64,000 nt of DNA from Dehalococcoidia bacterium (GCA_009692685.1 SHYS01000008.1:1-64000), one strand, 5' to 3'. Positions 8,949-18,824 are shown, counted from the stretch's first letter. Notes: generated by a model from the letters alone, not told the origin. Numbers and translations: made by a program.

Positions 8949-10031
8949 TTACGAGGCAGGTCGCTCTGGCAACTCCAGCGGCTGCGGGTACATCGGCGGG
9001 CCGCTGCGGATCTGCTCCGTGGCCGGGGCGCCGTAATCGCGCTCTGCGTCACCAAGGTTCCACGCCTGCCGTCGATAGTTCCAGTTGTCAGGCTTGAGCG
9101 TGTGCGCCTCGCGGAACTGAGCCACCGCCGCCTCATGCTCGCCCCGGCCCTCGAGGTAGACGCCGAGGCGGAAGTGCGCCATCGCCTGCTCGTTGGCCGG
9201 GTCCGAGGAGCCCACACGCTTGCGCGTCTCGGCCGCCTCGGTCAGGAAGATGCTCGCCGTTCCGTTACGCACCCAGTCGCGCACGGCCTCGAGATAGGCC
9301 TCGTTGATCGTCGTCGCGCCCGTCTCGCGGTTACGTCGCGACGCGTAGACGGGGTCGTTGCCACGCACGATCGTGCCGCTCTCGTCGATCCAGAAGACCG
9401 CGGGCACGTTGCGCGTGTTGTAGAGCTCCGGCACCAGGTGCGCCGGGTCGAGGAGCGACGGGTGTTCGGGGTGCGCCGCCTCGATGAACTCGCGCGCCAC
9501 CGCGGCGCCCTTCGAGTCGCAGTCGACCGTCACGACCTCGAAACCATGGGTGTGGAGTTCGCTGCGGAGGGCCTGCCAGACCGGCAGGTCAAAACGGCAG
9601 CCTCACCACGAAGCCCAGAGCGCGAGCAGCACCTTCTTCCCGCGCAGGTCGGAGAGGCGGTGCACCGTCCCATCGAGGTCGGGCAGCGCGAAGTCTGGCG
9701 CCTCCAACGTGTCGAGGTGACCGCGACGCGCCTCCGGCCCCGGCCCGAAGTACCAGGCGTCGCTGGCGGCATCGTGTGCGTGCGGCTGCCCGACAAACGC
9801 GGCGAAGCTCGCCACGTCGAGCCAGGTGGCGCCTTCGCGCTCAACAAGCACCGTGGGTGCCACATCGGCTGGCAACGGCACGCAGAGCTCGCCTCGACAG
9901 ACCCCCTCGGGCTTGATCTCCCAGCCCGTGAGCGCGGGCAGATCGTCGGCGCGCACCCAGAGCCGGGCGTCCTCAGAACGAGCACGGTCCGAGGTGACCT
10001 CGGAGTCGGTGGTGAGAATAGTGACTGCCAT
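8949..10031 (-). CDS. TlpA/AhpC-like redox protein with in-frame TGA (probable selenoprotein) and TPR tail
   Basis: One 360-codon frame runs from ATG 10031 (GGCGAG upstream) to 8949, broken only by TGA at 9603-9605. The fold is thioredoxin-like: APDFALPDLDGTVHRLSDLRG leads to WASW-TGA-GCR, so codon 143 lies exactly where relatives carry the redox Cys of a CxC active site (WASWCGCR). The frame stays open through FEVVTVDCDSKG and AVFWIDESGTIV to a TPR-like helix pair near residues 280-330. An N-terminal pair, Cys45 and Cys50 (CRGELC), may be a second redox site. Reading TGA as selenocysteine fits its position and the hairpin directly downstream. The alternative is a TGC-to-TGA nonsense mutation. 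Confidence 0.75.
9573..9600 (-). promoter_or_regulatory. SECIS-like hairpin after the in-frame TGA
   Basis: On the minus strand an outer stem CTGCC/GGCAG encloses an inner stem GACC/GGTC with loop TGCC. The apical loop starts 16 bases after the TGA and has G as its second base, which agrees with published bacterial SECIS rules (loop 16-37 bases from UGA, G in the first two loop positions). Coding constraint also shapes the region, so this is supportive, not proof. Confidence 0.5.
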
Positions 10032-10160
10032 GACGGACTCGCCTTTCGACCACGCGGCAGCTGCCGCGAGCACGCATCGTACTCGTTGTCGAAGACCGCG
10101 GGGCCTACCTCGAGCTCCGTACTATGCCAGCAACTATCGAGGCGCGAGACGGAGGCGGAG

Positions 10161-11063
10161 ATGCGAGCACTGCGTGTAGACCAGAGCGCGCCCGGTGGGC
10201 TGCGGCTGCGAGAGGCCCCGGAACCGGAGGTCGGCCCCGGTCAGGCACTGATCGAGGTGCGCCACATCGCGCTGAACTACGGCGACCTCAACGGCGCAAA
10301 GAACCGGCCCGCGGGCTTCATCCCCGGCTGGGACGCGTCTGGCGTTGTGCTCCGCGCCGCCTCGCGTGGCGTGGGTCCGGCCGCGAGCACGCGCGTGGTC
10401 ACGACCATGAACACGCAGGGGGGCTGGGCGGAACGCCGCGCCGTCGACATCGACGAGTTGGCCGTGGTGCCCGACGACATCGATCTCGGCGAGGCGTCGA
10501 CGTTACCGGTAGCCGGGGTAACCGCGCTGCGCGCGCTGCGGCGCGCGGGTGCACTGCTCGGCAGGCGCGTGCTGATCACCGGCGCCTCCGGCGGCGTGGG
10601 CCACTTCGGTGTGCAGCTCGCGGCCCTCGGCGGAGCGCACGTCATCGCGAGCGTCGGCTCGGTCGCTCGCGGCGAGGGCCTGCGCGAGCTGGGCGCCGCC
10701 GAGGTGGTCGTCGGCCTCGAGGGCGTCACGGCGCCGGTGCACTTCGCCCTCGACAACGTCGGCGGGCCGCAGCTCGCCGCGCTCTGGCGGCTCCTCGGTG
10801 AGGGCGGCGTCATCCAGTGCATCGGTACGACCTCCCAGCAGGAGGCGTCGTTCGCCTCGCTGGTGGGGATGCGCCGCAGCATCGAGGCGTTCACGAAGGG
10901 GCCGCACTCCGGCGAGGACATCTCCTATCTGCTCACGCTGATGCAGGGCCGCAAGCTCAAGGTCGACGTCGGGTGGCGCGGCTCGTGGTCACGGATCGCC
11001 GAGGCGAGCGAAGCGCTCTTCGGCCGCCGCGTTGTCGGCAAGGCCGTCCTCGATATCGATTAG
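10161..11063 (+). CDS. Zinc-independent alcohol dehydrogenase / quinone oxidoreductase
   Basis: A 300 aa medium-chain dehydrogenase/reductase. The N-terminal GroES-like domain shows LNYGDLNGAKN and PGWDASGVV; the Rossmann domain shows VLITGASGGVGHFGVQLA. Zinc-ligand cysteines of classical alcohol dehydrogenases are absent, so it resembles NADPH quinone oxidoreductases and enoyl reductases. The start is set by GGAGGCGGAG directly before ATG 10161; a much longer open frame upstream is antisense to the TlpA-like gene. It is divergent from that gene and convergent with guaB3. Confidence 0.85.
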   Translation: MRALRVDQSAPGGLRLREAPEPEVGPGQALIEVRHIALNYGDLNGAKNRPAGFIPGWDASGVVLRAASRGVGPAASTRVVTTMNTQGGWAERRAVDIDELAVVPDDIDLGEASTLPVAGVTALRALRRAGALLGRRVLITGASGGVGHFGVQLAALGGAHVIASVGSVARGEGLRELGAAEVVVGLEGVTAPVHFALDNVGGPQLAALWRLLGEGGVIQCIGTTSQQEASFASLVGMRRSIEAFTKGPHSGEDISYLLTLMQGRKLKVDVGWRGSWSRIAEASEALFGRRVVGKAVLDID

Positions 11064-11076
11064 TCGAGGTCGTTCG

Positions 11077-11132
11077 ACAATCTGATCGCAAACGCGGGCC
11101 CACAAGGGCCCGCGTTTGCGATCAGATTGTCC
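11077..11132. terminator. Perfect 26-bp hairpin between convergent genes
   Basis: The left arm (11077-11102) and right arm (11107-11132) are exact reverse complements around the loop ACAA, between the end of the dehydrogenase and the end of guaB3. There is no T-run on either side. Position suggests a two-way transcription stop; the length and perfection are unusual. Confidence 0.75.
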
Positions 11133-11143
11133 GAGCCAGTGAA

Positions 11144-12340
11144 CTAGCGGTCGCGGCCCTGGGCGATCTGGTAGATTTTGCCCTCTGTCTTGATCGAGGG
11201 GGCGACGACCATACGTGCACCGTGGAACTCCTGGATGGTGAGTGCGCCGCACGTGGCCATCGAGGTCTTGAGCGCGCCGACCAGGTTCTCCGTGCCGTCA
11301 GTCCGTGAGGTGGGCCCGAAGAGCAGCGTCTCGAGCGTGCGCTGCTGACCGACGTGCACGCGGACGCCTCGAGGGAGCACGGCGCTCGGGGTGGCCATGC
11401 CCCAGTGGTAGCCGAGGCCCGGCGCACCGATGGTGCCGGCGAACGGCGAACCGACCATGACAGCGTCGGCGCCTGCGGCAATCGCCTTCGCGACGTCGCC
11501 GCCGGTGCGGAAGCCGCCATCGGTGATGATCGGAACGTAACGGCCCGTCTGCTCGAAGTAGACATCGCGTGCATAGGCGGTATCGATGGTGGCCGAGACC
11601 TGCGGCATGCCCACGCCGAGCACCTCGCGCGAGGTACAGGCGGAGCCCGGGCCGACCCCGACGAGCACGCCGTGGATGCCCGTCTCCATCAACTCGAAGG
11701 TGGCCTGGAAGTCGACCGTGTTGCCGACGAGGATCGGCACCCCGCTCAGTTGCTCGACCAGCTCGTCGAGGCGCAAGCCCTTGAGGGAGCGCGAGAGGTG
11801 CCGCGCGGTCGTGACCGTCGAGGCGACAACGAAGACGTCGACGCCGGCCTCTTTCGCGATTGGGGCGAAACGCTTGGTGTTCTGCGGCGCGGCCGACACG
11901 GCGGCGATCGCACCGCGGCGCTTGATCTCCTCGATGCGCTGGGCAACGAGGTGGTCCTTGATCGGCTCGGCGTAGATACGCTGGATCAGGGCGGTGGAGT
12001 CGTCGAGCGAGGCCGCGGCGATCTCCTCGAGGGCGGCCCGGGGGTCCTCGTAGCGCGTCTGTACGCCCTCGAGGTGGAGGACGCCGATACCGCCGCGCTC
12101 GGACATCGCGACGGCGAAGTCAACATCGACGACCGCGTCCATCGAGGAGGCGAGGATCGGCAGGCCAAAATCTCGCTCACCGAGGCGCAGGTTCAGCTCG
12201 ACGAGCTCCGGGTTAGTAGTGACGGCGCCCGGGACGATCGCCACGTCGTCGAAGCCCCAGACGTGCTCCAGGGTCTTGCGCTGAACCGCCGCGGCGGCCA
12301 CTGCTCGCTCGATGTTGATCCGTGGCTCGAGGGTCGTCAC
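11144..12340 (-). CDS. guaB3: GuaB3-type IMP dehydrogenase family protein
   Basis: A 398 aa TIM-barrel enzyme of the IMPDH/GMP reductase family without the CBS pair of true GuaB. Visible are the substrate loop GVGPGSACTSRE with its Cys, ITDGGFRTGGDVAKA and MVGSPFAGT. The IMPDH hallmark Gly-x-Cys-Thr-Thr is changed to SACTSR, and the C-terminal flap is short, as in the actinobacterial and cyanobacterial GuaB3 group; at least one such protein has been reported as a GMP reductase. So it may make IMP from GMP rather than XMP from IMP. guaA lies 5 kb away on the other strand. Confidence 0.82.
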   Translation of the reverse strand: MTTLEPRINIERAVAAAAVQRKTLEHVWGFDDVAIVPGAVTTNPELVELNLRLGERDFGLPILASSMDAVVDVDFAVAMSERGGIGVLHLEGVQTRYEDPRAALEEIAAASLDDSTALIQRIYAEPIKDHLVAQRIEEIKRRGAIAAVSAAPQNTKRFAPIAKEAGVDVFVVASTVTTARHLSRSLKGLRLDELVEQLSGVPILVGNTVDFQATFELMETGIHGVLVGVGPGSACTSREVLGVGMPQVSATIDTAYARDVYFEQTGRYVPIITDGGFRTGGDVAKAIAAGADAVMVGSPFAGTIGAPGLGYHWGMATPSAVLPRGVRVHVGQQRTLETLLFGPTSRTDGTENLVGALKTSMATCGALTIQEFHGARMVVAPSIKTEGKIYQIAQGRDR

Positions 12341-12429
12341 TGGAGGCTCCCGTCTGCGCTCGATCCGATGGTGGTGGACCTGTCGGTCGCGATCGGCGGG
12401 GAAATCGAAGTCGGCCGTACCCGGAAACG

Positions 12430-12457
12430 CTCGAACCCCACCGAGGTGGGGTTCGAG
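12430..12457. terminator. 13-bp hairpin, probable terminator
   Basis: CTCGAACCCCACC pairs with GGTGGGGTTCGAG around a two-base loop. It lies between the 3' end of the polyprenyl synthase gene and the 5' end of guaB3, both on the minus strand, so it could end the upstream message. The surrounding 280 bases (12341-12621) hold a low-GC open frame (12465-12680 minus) with no recognisable features. Confidence 0.6.
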
Positions 12458-12621
12458 AAACTCGCTAACGCGAACTGAACCGCTTAAAGGTACGCCACTT
12501 CATTTGGAGGCCCCGCCAAGTCCCTCGAAAGCTCTTCCGCGGAGGATACCGCTGATCGACATGGTCGGTCAACGATTCGATGAGGACATTCATCATTCCC
12601 TTAAGTGAAGCCCCGTACGGG

Positions 12622-13653
12622 TCACGCATCTCGGAACGAGGCCAATCCCGCGTATGCCTCGAACGCCGCGCGCCAGCCATCCGTGAGGTTCAGCGGCGCC
12701 AGCGCATCGAGCGCGGCACGTTCCTCCGCGGCCGCGAACTCCGCCGCGGCCGCCCGTCCACCGAGGCGCTCGATACGCGCGGCCAGGCCCGCGTAGTTCG
12801 CGGCTGGCGCCGGTGGTATGGCGTAGTCGCGCGCCAGCGCCGACGCCTCATCGCCACCCGACTCGATCGCCGCGATGACGGGGAGCGTCATCTTGCGCTG
12901 GCGGAGGTCGTCGCTCGCCGCCTTGCCGGTGATGGCGGGATCCCCCCAGATGCCCAGCAGGTCGTCTGCAGCCTGGAACGCCATGCCGACGTGATGGCCG
13001 TATGTGCGAAACGCCTCGACTGTGCGTGTTTCGCCGCCACCGAGGACGGCGCCGATCGCGAAGGGCGCCGCGAACATCGCGGCTGTCTTGCCGGACGACA
13101 TCTCGAGGTACGCGGCGCGTGTCACGTCGGCGCGCCCCTCCATCGCGATGTCGAGGTGCTGACCGTGCACCAGACGGAGGCACGCCTCATCGAGTTCGCG
13201 CGCGGCCTCGAGGACGGTGTGTGCTTCGAACCCCTGCTCGCCGAGCCGCAGCAGCGCCAGTCGCGCGAGGGTGTGCATGCCGTCGCCGGTATTGATCGCC
13301 TGCGGTACCCCGGTCCTGGTCCACAGCGTCGGACGATCGCGGCGTCGCTCGCTGCGATCCTCGATGTCGTCATGCAGCAGCGAGAAATTGTGGATCAGCT
13401 CGACGGCCGCGGCGGCCGGCACGGCTCGCTTCGGCGGCGTGCCAAGGGTTTCGGCGGTCAGCAAGACAGCCACCGGCCGCAGGAGCTTGCCTGGAGTCGA
13501 GTCGACGGGCGCACCTGCCTCGTCCTCCCAGCCGAGGTGATACCGCATCCATGCCCACAGCGGCAGCGCCTCACCGCCGACCACCGCGCGTAGCTCGTCC
13601 GAGACGAGGCTGCGGTAGCGCGGCAAGCGATCGGCAAGCGTCGCCGCGTTCAT
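12622..13653 (-). CDS. Polyprenyl (isoprenyl diphosphate) synthase
   Basis: A 343 aa all-helical trans-prenyltransferase that extends allylic diphosphates with isopentenyl diphosphate. GKLLRP, the first aspartate motif LLHDDIEDRS (DDxxD) and the second ADDLLGIWGD are all present, with GKTAAMF between them. Chain length cannot be predicted safely: residues before the first DDxxD are ELIHNFSL, without an obvious bulky stop typical of short-chain enzymes, so a geranylgeranyl or longer product is possible. ATG 13653 overlaps the upstream acylase stop (ATGA), so translation is coupled. Confidence 0.9.
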   Translation of the reverse strand: MNAATLADRLPRYRSLVSDELRAVVGGEALPLWAWMRYHLGWEDEAGAPVDSTPGKLLRPVAVLLTAETLGTPPKRAVPAAAAVELIHNFSLLHDDIEDRSERRRDRPTLWTRTGVPQAINTGDGMHTLARLALLRLGEQGFEAHTVLEAARELDEACLRLVHGQHLDIAMEGRADVTRAAYLEMSSGKTAAMFAAPFAIGAVLGGGETRTVEAFRTYGHHVGMAFQAADDLLGIWGDPAITGKAASDDLRQRKMTLPVIAAIESGGDEASALARDYAIPPAPAANYAGLAARIERLGGRAAAAEFAAAEERAALDALAPLNLTDGWRAAFEAYAGLASFRDA

Positions 13654-16028
13654 GCGACTTCCTCGCGGGCAGGAGTAGCCGGGGTGAGCGTCAGCCGGTG
13701 CTCGACGTGCCGCGCGATCGCGGCGGCGGTGTAGAGCAGCGGTCGCTGGCGGCCCTCGAGGTAGCCCGCGATGCCGTCGTCGTAGCGTGGGTGACCGGGG
13801 ATGCCGGAGTTGCCGCCCGGCAGCGCGAACGTAGAACGGTCGAGCTCGGCGAGGTCGATGACCTGCCGGTACGCAGGAACGAAGCCGCTCGACGCCGGTC
13901 CTCGATACACGCTGTAGCCACCCTGCCAGACCGTGTTGATGTCGCCACCGTATCCGAACGGACCTCGCGAGAACGCCCGTCCCAGACCCGGCACCCTCGC
14001 CATCGTGTGATCGAGGCGCAGTCGATGCAGGTCGCCCCAGCGCCACTTCGCCGGCTCCGCACCGAGATCGGCGCGCAGGCCGAGCAGCGCCCGGGTCGTA
14101 GCCGCGCGCAGCAGGCGGTCGCGGTCCGCCACGCCCTCAAACCACGGCGCGCGTGGCGCCGCGAGCACTTCGATGATGCGTCCCTGCAGGCGGTTGTGGA
14201 AGGACGAGCTGCCGATCACGGCCTCGAGGCCGCGCCCGAGGACGATCTCGGCGTGCGCACCAGCGAGCCGCGTCACGAGCGTGTGCGCCAGCTCGCCGTA
14301 GGTCGTTTCGAGGATGGCTGCGGCCGCCGAGGCAGGCGCAACCTGGCCATCCCAGCCCTCGAGGAGCGCGCGCGGGACGCCATCCACCGCCGCGGCGCTA
14401 AGGAGCGCGTCGCGGAGCGCCACCAGCGGGGCGGAGTAGAGGTCGACCTGGATGGCCTGCATCGACGCTACGGTGTGCGCTGGCGTATTGCGCAGCAGCT
14501 CGGCGATGCGCTCGGCACGGTAGCGATCGCACCACTCGGCGCCGAGCTCGGCGTTACCGCCGGGGGCGTTGTTGGCGGAAACGACAAGCCCGTCAGGAGG
14601 ATCAACCAGTCGCGGCATCGCGTCGGCAGGCAACACCGGCGGCGGCCCCGGAGACGTCGCACCGTCGCGCGGAAGCAAACCCTCGCCGTGCGCGCGCGCG
14701 GGCACGCTGCCGGCCATCCGGTAGCCGATCGCGCCCTCACGGTGCGCCCAGACGAAGTTGAACGTGGCGCCCGGCCAACCGGCGAGGGCGCCCTCGAACG
14801 CCGCCGACGTGTCGGCGCGCAGCATTGCCAGGAAGGGCGAGGTGAGGTCACACTCCTCCAGGGCCGTACAGCGCAGCGCAACGGCCCGCGACTCGCCTGG
14901 TATCGTCGGTCCGAGGATGGGTCCGTGCCGCGTCTCGAGGACGCGCTCCTCGATGGTCTCGCCATCGCGGACCGCGATCCGCTCGAGGCGGGTGCGGCCG
15001 GTCTCCCACCCGCCCGGCGTGAGGTAGCGCGCAGGATCGTTCGGGTCGATGGTCTCGATGTAGCAGTCGGCCACATCAGCCATCCCGGCCGTCATGCCCC
15101 AGGCCAGGTGACCGTTGTGCCCGAGTATCACCCCTGGGATGCCGGGAATACCGGCGCCGACTGCATCGAAGGTTGCCCCGGAGACGTGCGCAACATGGAA
15201 TAACGAGGGCAGGCGCGCCTGCAAGTGGGGGTCCGCGGCGAGCAGCGGTGCCCCAGTGGTGGTGCGCGCCGCCGACACCGCCCACGCGTTGGAGCCGCCG
15301 CCCGTAGGCAGTCCGGCCTCGAACGCGGCCTCGAGCGAACTCAGCAGGCGATCGGCCGCGGGCACGTCGAGACCAGTGGAGGTGAAGCCGTCCGCGGGGT
15401 AGAGCGCGTCCAGCTCGAAGGCGCGCGTGGGGCCCACCGCCGTCAGCAAGCGCTCGCGCAGCAGTTCCGTATCCCAGTTGAGCGCGAACGTGAACAGTAC
15501 GAAGCGCGCCAGCGCGAGGGTGTGCTCAGGATGCCACGGCTCAGGCGCAAGCCCGATCAGTGCGTACTCCGGAGGCAGCACCTCCAGCGAGGCGACAGCG
15601 GCGTTTACCCCTCGCGCATATGCATCGAGGAGTGCGCGTTCATCCGCACCCAGGTGCGCGTAGTCGCGCCCAGCGCGGTCCGCCAGCCCCAGACGGCGCA
15701 TGAAGCGATCGCTGGTCACGAGCGCCGCGCCGCCGACCTCGGCGAGGCGGCCTGTGGCGAAACGGCGCAGCGAGTCCATCTGAAACAGCCGGTCCTGCGC
15801 ATGCACGAACCCGAGACCGAACATCGCTTCAGCGTCCGAGGCGGCGCCTACGTGCGGTACCCCGAAGCGGTCCCGCGTCACCTCGACGGGCGAGGTCAGG
15901 CCGGGTACCTCCAGCGCGCCCTCGAGGTTGGGGTGCGAACGTCGTGAACACGCCAGCGCCAGCGCCTTCCCGACGCGTGTGGCGTCATCGATGGTACGTC
16001 GGAGCTGGTGACGAGTGGGAACGCGCAT
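13650..16028 (-). CDS. Penicillin-acylase-like Ntn hydrolase
   Basis: A 792 aa member of the penicillin amidase (S45) family, whose precursors cut themselves into two chains with an N-terminal Ser nucleophile. The cleavage site is GGGSNAWAVS, with Ser as the likely nucleophile, and an alpha-chain start VTRDRFGVPHV. Oxyanion-type residues lie in VVSANNAPGG. No signal peptide is visible after ATG 16028, so it is probably cytoplasmic or exported unconventionally; classical penicillin acylases are periplasmic. Natural substrates may be acyl-homoserine lactones, acylated peptides or other amides. It overlaps the polyprenyl synthase by four bases. Confidence 0.88.
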   Translation of the reverse strand: MRVPTRHQLRRTIDDATRVGKALALACSRRSHPNLEGALEVPGLTSPVEVTRDRFGVPHVGAASDAEAMFGLGFVHAQDRLFQMDSLRRFATGRLAEVGGAALVTSDRFMRRLGLADRAGRDYAHLGADERALLDAYARGVNAAVASLEVLPPEYALIGLAPEPWHPEHTLALARFVLFTFALNWDTELLRERLLTAVGPTRAFELDALYPADGFTSTGLDVPAADRLLSSLEAAFEAGLPTGGGSNAWAVSAARTTTGAPLLAADPHLQARLPSLFHVAHVSGATFDAVGAGIPGIPGVILGHNGHLAWGMTAGMADVADCYIETIDPNDPARYLTPGGWETGRTRLERIAVRDGETIEERVLETRHGPILGPTIPGESRAVALRCTALEECDLTSPFLAMLRADTSAAFEGALAGWPGATFNFVWAHREGAIGYRMAGSVPARAHGEGLLPRDGATSPGPPPVLPADAMPRLVDPPDGLVVSANNAPGGNAELGAEWCDRYRAERIAELLRNTPAHTVASMQAIQVDLYSAPLVALRDALLSAAAVDGVPRALLEGWDGQVAPASAAAAILETTYGELAHTLVTRLAGAHAEIVLGRGLEAVIGSSSFHNRLQGRIIEVLAAPRAPWFEGVADRDRLLRAATTRALLGLRADLGAEPAKWRWGDLHRLRLDHTMARVPGLGRAFSRGPFGYGGDINTVWQGGYSVYRGPASSGFVPAYRQVIDLAELDRSTFALPGGNSGIPGHPRYDDGIAGYLEGRQRPLLYTAAAIARHVEHRLTLTPATPAREEVA

Positions 16029-16151
16029 CAGCGAAGGATACGTGCGGCACCTCTGGTCGCACGAATGCGACATCGAGGACCAAGGTCCCGCCATCCGGCT
16101 GATCTGACCCTCTACGGTGATCCCAAGACGGGCGACAGCAGGAGGCGGCAT

Positions 16152-16406
16152 GTGACGCAGTTCACGACGGAGCAGGCGGCGGCGATCGCCGCGCAACTCG
16201 GTATCAACTTCGCCGCGGAGGCGTTCGATCTGGAGCAGTTTCGCATGGGCGTGCACGTAGAGTTGGAGCACGGTGCGCGCGACCCTTCGACGAACGCGAC
16301 CAACGACGATCCTGTGATCACGGGCAAGATCGCGCTGGCGCACTTGCGCGAGATCGCGGATTACTACACACGGCTTGCGGAGATGGAGCGCGCCGCCAAC
16401 AGCTAA
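16152..16406 (+). CDS. DUF5661-like small protein
   Basis: An 84 aa protein whose FTTEQAAAIAAQLGI, FRMGVHVELEHG and ITGKIALAHLREIADYYTR blocks match my memory of the DUF5661 family, small proteins of unknown function often called phage-related or DNA-associated. GTG 16152 is chosen because GGAGG lies eight bases upstream; the open frame reaches 16008 without support. It ends four bases inside the convergent tsaC gene. Confidence 0.75.
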   Translation: MTQFTTEQAAAIAAQLGINFAAEAFDLEQFRMGVHVELEHGARDPSTNATNDDPVITGKIALAHLREIADYYTRLAEMERAANS

Positions 16407-17011
16407 CCCGCGACATCCGGCCCGACCCCGAGGTCGCGGGCCGATACCGGCCCCGCGCGCAGCACTCGAGGCGGGTCACTGCTGAGGTCGACCACCGTCG
16501 AGGCCACGCCGCCGTCGCGCGGGCCGCCATCGAGGACAAGCAACTCCTCACCGAACACCGCCACCACTGCCGCGGCGGAGAGCGCGGGTGCCTCGCCGTG
16601 GCGATTCGCGCTCGAGGCCGCAAGGAACCCGCCGCAGCCCTCGATGACCGCCAGCGCGAGGGCGTCGTCGGGCATCCGGATGCCCGCGGTGCCCTCCGGC
16701 GTCACCACAGCCGAGGCGAAGCCGGGCCGCACGCGCACCACGGCCGTGACGGCACCCGGCCAGAACGCGCGCACCCGCTCAATGGCGCGCGGGGCGTCGA
16801 GGTACGGCGCGATCGCCTCGATCGAGCTGACGAGGAGCTGGACCGGCTGCTCGGCAGAGCGCCCCTTTAGCTTCGCGATCCGCGCCACCGCCGAGGCGTC
16901 GTCGGCCCCCGCCACGAGGCCGTAGACCGTGTCCGTCGGAATCGCGACCACCTCACCTCGCGCGATCGCGGCGATGATGAGATCGAGGCGTTCGGGGCCA
17001 ATGGGTGGCAT
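16403..17011 (-). CDS. tsaC: Threonylcarbamoyl-AMP synthase (Sua5/YrdC/TsaC)
   Basis: A 202 aa YrdC-domain protein that makes threonylcarbamoyl-AMP from threonine, bicarbonate and ATP, the first step of t6A37 modification of tRNAs that read ANN codons. PTDTVYGLV near residue 25, KGRSAEQP, IRMPDD and AASSANRHGEAP are the family blocks. The Sua5 C-terminal extra domain is absent, so it is the short TsaC form. It stands alone, convergent with the DUF5661-like gene by a four-base overlap. Confidence 0.93.
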   Translation of the reverse strand: MPPIGPERLDLIIAAIARGEVVAIPTDTVYGLVAGADDASAVARIAKLKGRSAEQPVQLLVSSIEAIAPYLDAPRAIERVRAFWPGAVTAVVRVRPGFASAVVTPEGTAGIRMPDDALALAVIEGCGGFLAASSANRHGEAPALSAAAVVAVFGEELLVLDGGPRDGGVASTVVDLSSDPPRVLRAGPVSARDLGVGPDVAG

Positions 17012-17105
17012 CGGAAACGGCTTTCACGCTGCTCGAACATTGCCGGATCACGGGCCGGCAGATACGATCCGAATCTAGCAGGGACCTCCCCCGGAAACTG
17101 GCACC

Positions 17106-18806
17106 ATGGTCGACACGATCGATTCCACCGCCATCACAGACGGTCATATCCGCACTTCCGGAGACAGCGAGGTCGCTGCCTACCTCGCCAGATCCTTGGA
17201 GGCGGGTGCCGCGGGCCGCGAGCCGACGCAGGCGCTACGCCCCGCCTCCAACGCCCCCGAGACCATCGTGGTCCTCGACTACGGGTCGCAGTTCTCGATG
17301 CTGATCACGCGGCGTATCCGCGAGGCCGGCGTGTACTCGGAGCTGGTCCCGTGGAACACCACGCCAGAGCAGCTCAGCCACCTCAACGTGAAGGCCTTTA
17401 TCCTCTCGGGCGGCCCTGCTTCCGTGTACGAACCGGACGCGCCGACGCTGCCAGCCTGGGTGCTGGCGGAAGGCCTGCCGATCCTCGGCATCTGTTATGG
17501 CATGCAATTGATGGCGCACACCCTCGGCGGACGCGTGGCGCCGACCGGCACTCGCGAGTACGGGCACGCGATCGTGCATCTGCAGCCGGGCATCGGCATG
17601 GCCGCCGGCAACCCGCTCCTCGAGGGATTGCCGGCGGCCATGCCGGTCTGGATGTCGCACGGCGATCACGTCATCGAGCTGCCGCCGGGCTTCCACTCGA
17701 TCGGCCAGTCGGACACGTCCCCGGTCTCGATCATGACCGACGGGGCGAAGCGCTTCGCGATCCTGTTCCACCCCGAGGTTGTGCACACGCCGCAGGGCGA
17801 TCAACTGATCCGCAACTTCGCCTTCAACGTGGCGGGCTGTCGAGGTGACTGGACCGCAGCGAACTTCGTCGAGGAGTCGATAGCCTCGATTAAGCGGCAG
17901 GTGGGCGGCGGCAAGGTGATCTGCGCGCTCTCGGGTGGCGTCGACTCCGCCGTCGCGGCACGCCTCGTGCACGCCGCCGTCGGCGACCAGCTCACCTGCA
18001 TCTTTGTCGACAATGGGCTGTTACGCCTCGGCGAGGCAGAGCAGGTGGTGGCGACCTTCCGTGCGCACCTCTCGATCCCGCTGCGGCACGTCGACGCCAG
18101 CGCGCGCTTCCTCGAACAGCTCGCCGAGGTCACCAACCCCGAGACCAAGCGCAAGCACATCGGTGAGACGTTCATTCGGATCTTCGAGGACGAGACGCGC
18201 AGCCTCGGCAAGGTCGACTTCCTGGTGCAGGGCACCACCTACCCCGACGTGATCGAGTCGGCCTCTACCGGCAGCAACGCGGCGGTCAAGATCAAGTCGC
18301 ACCACAATGTCGGCGGCCTGCCGAAGGACATGCGCCTCACGCTCGTCGAGCCGCTCCGCAACCTCTTCAAGGATGAGGTGCGGCGCGTCGGCAAGGAGCT
18401 CGGCCTGCCCGACGAGATGGTCTACCGCCAGCCCTTCCCCGGCCCCGGCCTCGCGATCCGCATCATCGGCGAGGTGAACGCCGAGAAGCTGGACATCCTC
18501 CAGCGCGCCGATCGAGTGGTGACCGAGGAGATCGAGCGCGCTGGCGTCTACTACGACCTCTGGCAGTCGTTCGCCGTGCTGACCGATACGAAGTCGGTGG
18601 GTGTGCAGGGCGACTTCCGCACCTACGGTCATACGATCGCGCTGCGCTGCGTGGCCGCCGAGGACGCGATGACCGCCGACTGGGCACGCCTCCCGTACGA
18701 CCTGTTGGCGACGATCTCGACGCGTATCACCAACGAGGTGCGAGAGGTGAATCGAGTGGTGTACGACATCACCTCGAAGCCGCCCGGCACCATTGAGTGG
18801 GAATAG
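17106..18806 (+). CDS. guaA: GMP synthase (glutamine-hydrolysing)
   Basis: A 566 aa two-domain enzyme converting XMP to GMP. The class I glutamine amidotransferase domain starts near residue 53 ([11 protein letters not shown]) with the nucleophile Cys in GICYGMQ and His in FHPEVVHT; the ATP pyrophosphatase domain has the P-loop [12 protein letters not shown]. The C-terminal dimerisation domain ends in KPPGTIEWE, a family signature. About 50 N-terminal residues precede the amidotransferase domain, more than usual, so a later start is possible but none is better supported. It leads the purine run. Confidence 0.95.
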   Translation: MVDTIDSTAITDGHIRTSGDSEVAAYLARSLEAGAAGREPTQALRPASNAPETIVVLDYGSQFSMLITRRIREAGVYSELVPWNTTPEQLSHLNVKAFILSGGPASVYEPDAPTLPAWVLAEGLPILGICYGMQLMAHTLGGRVAPTGTREYGHAIVHLQPGIGMAAGNPLLEGLPAAMPVWMSHGDHVIELPPGFHSIGQSDTSPVSIMTDGAKRFAILFHPEVVHTPQGDQLIRNFAFNVAGCRGDWTAANFVEESIASIKRQVGGGKVICALSGGVDSAVAARLVHAAVGDQLTCIFVDNGLLRLGEAEQVVATFRAHLSIPLRHVDASARFLEQLAEVTNPETKRKHIGETFIRIFEDETRSLGKVDFLVQGTTYPDVIESASTGSNAAVKIKSHHNVGGLPKDMRLTLVEPLRNLFKDEVRRVGKELGLPDEMVYRQPFPGPGLAIRIIGEVNAEKLDILQRADRVVTEEIERAGVYYDLWQSFAVLTDTKSVGVQGDFRTYGHTIALRCVAAEDAMTADWARLPYDLLATISTRITNEVREVNRVVYDITSKPPGTIEWE

Positions 18807-18824
18807 TGGGAGCGAGGTTGTTAC

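Noticed and set aside
9102..10160. Long plus-strand frame leading into the dehydrogenase at 10161
   Set aside because: It is antisense to the TlpA-like gene; the real dehydrogenase start has a strong ribosome site at 10161 and family length.
12465..12680. Minus-strand low-GC ORF between polyprenyl synthase and guaB3
   Set aside because: It overlaps the end of the polyprenyl synthase gene, has no recognisable domain, and only a poor ribosome site; kept as unassigned.
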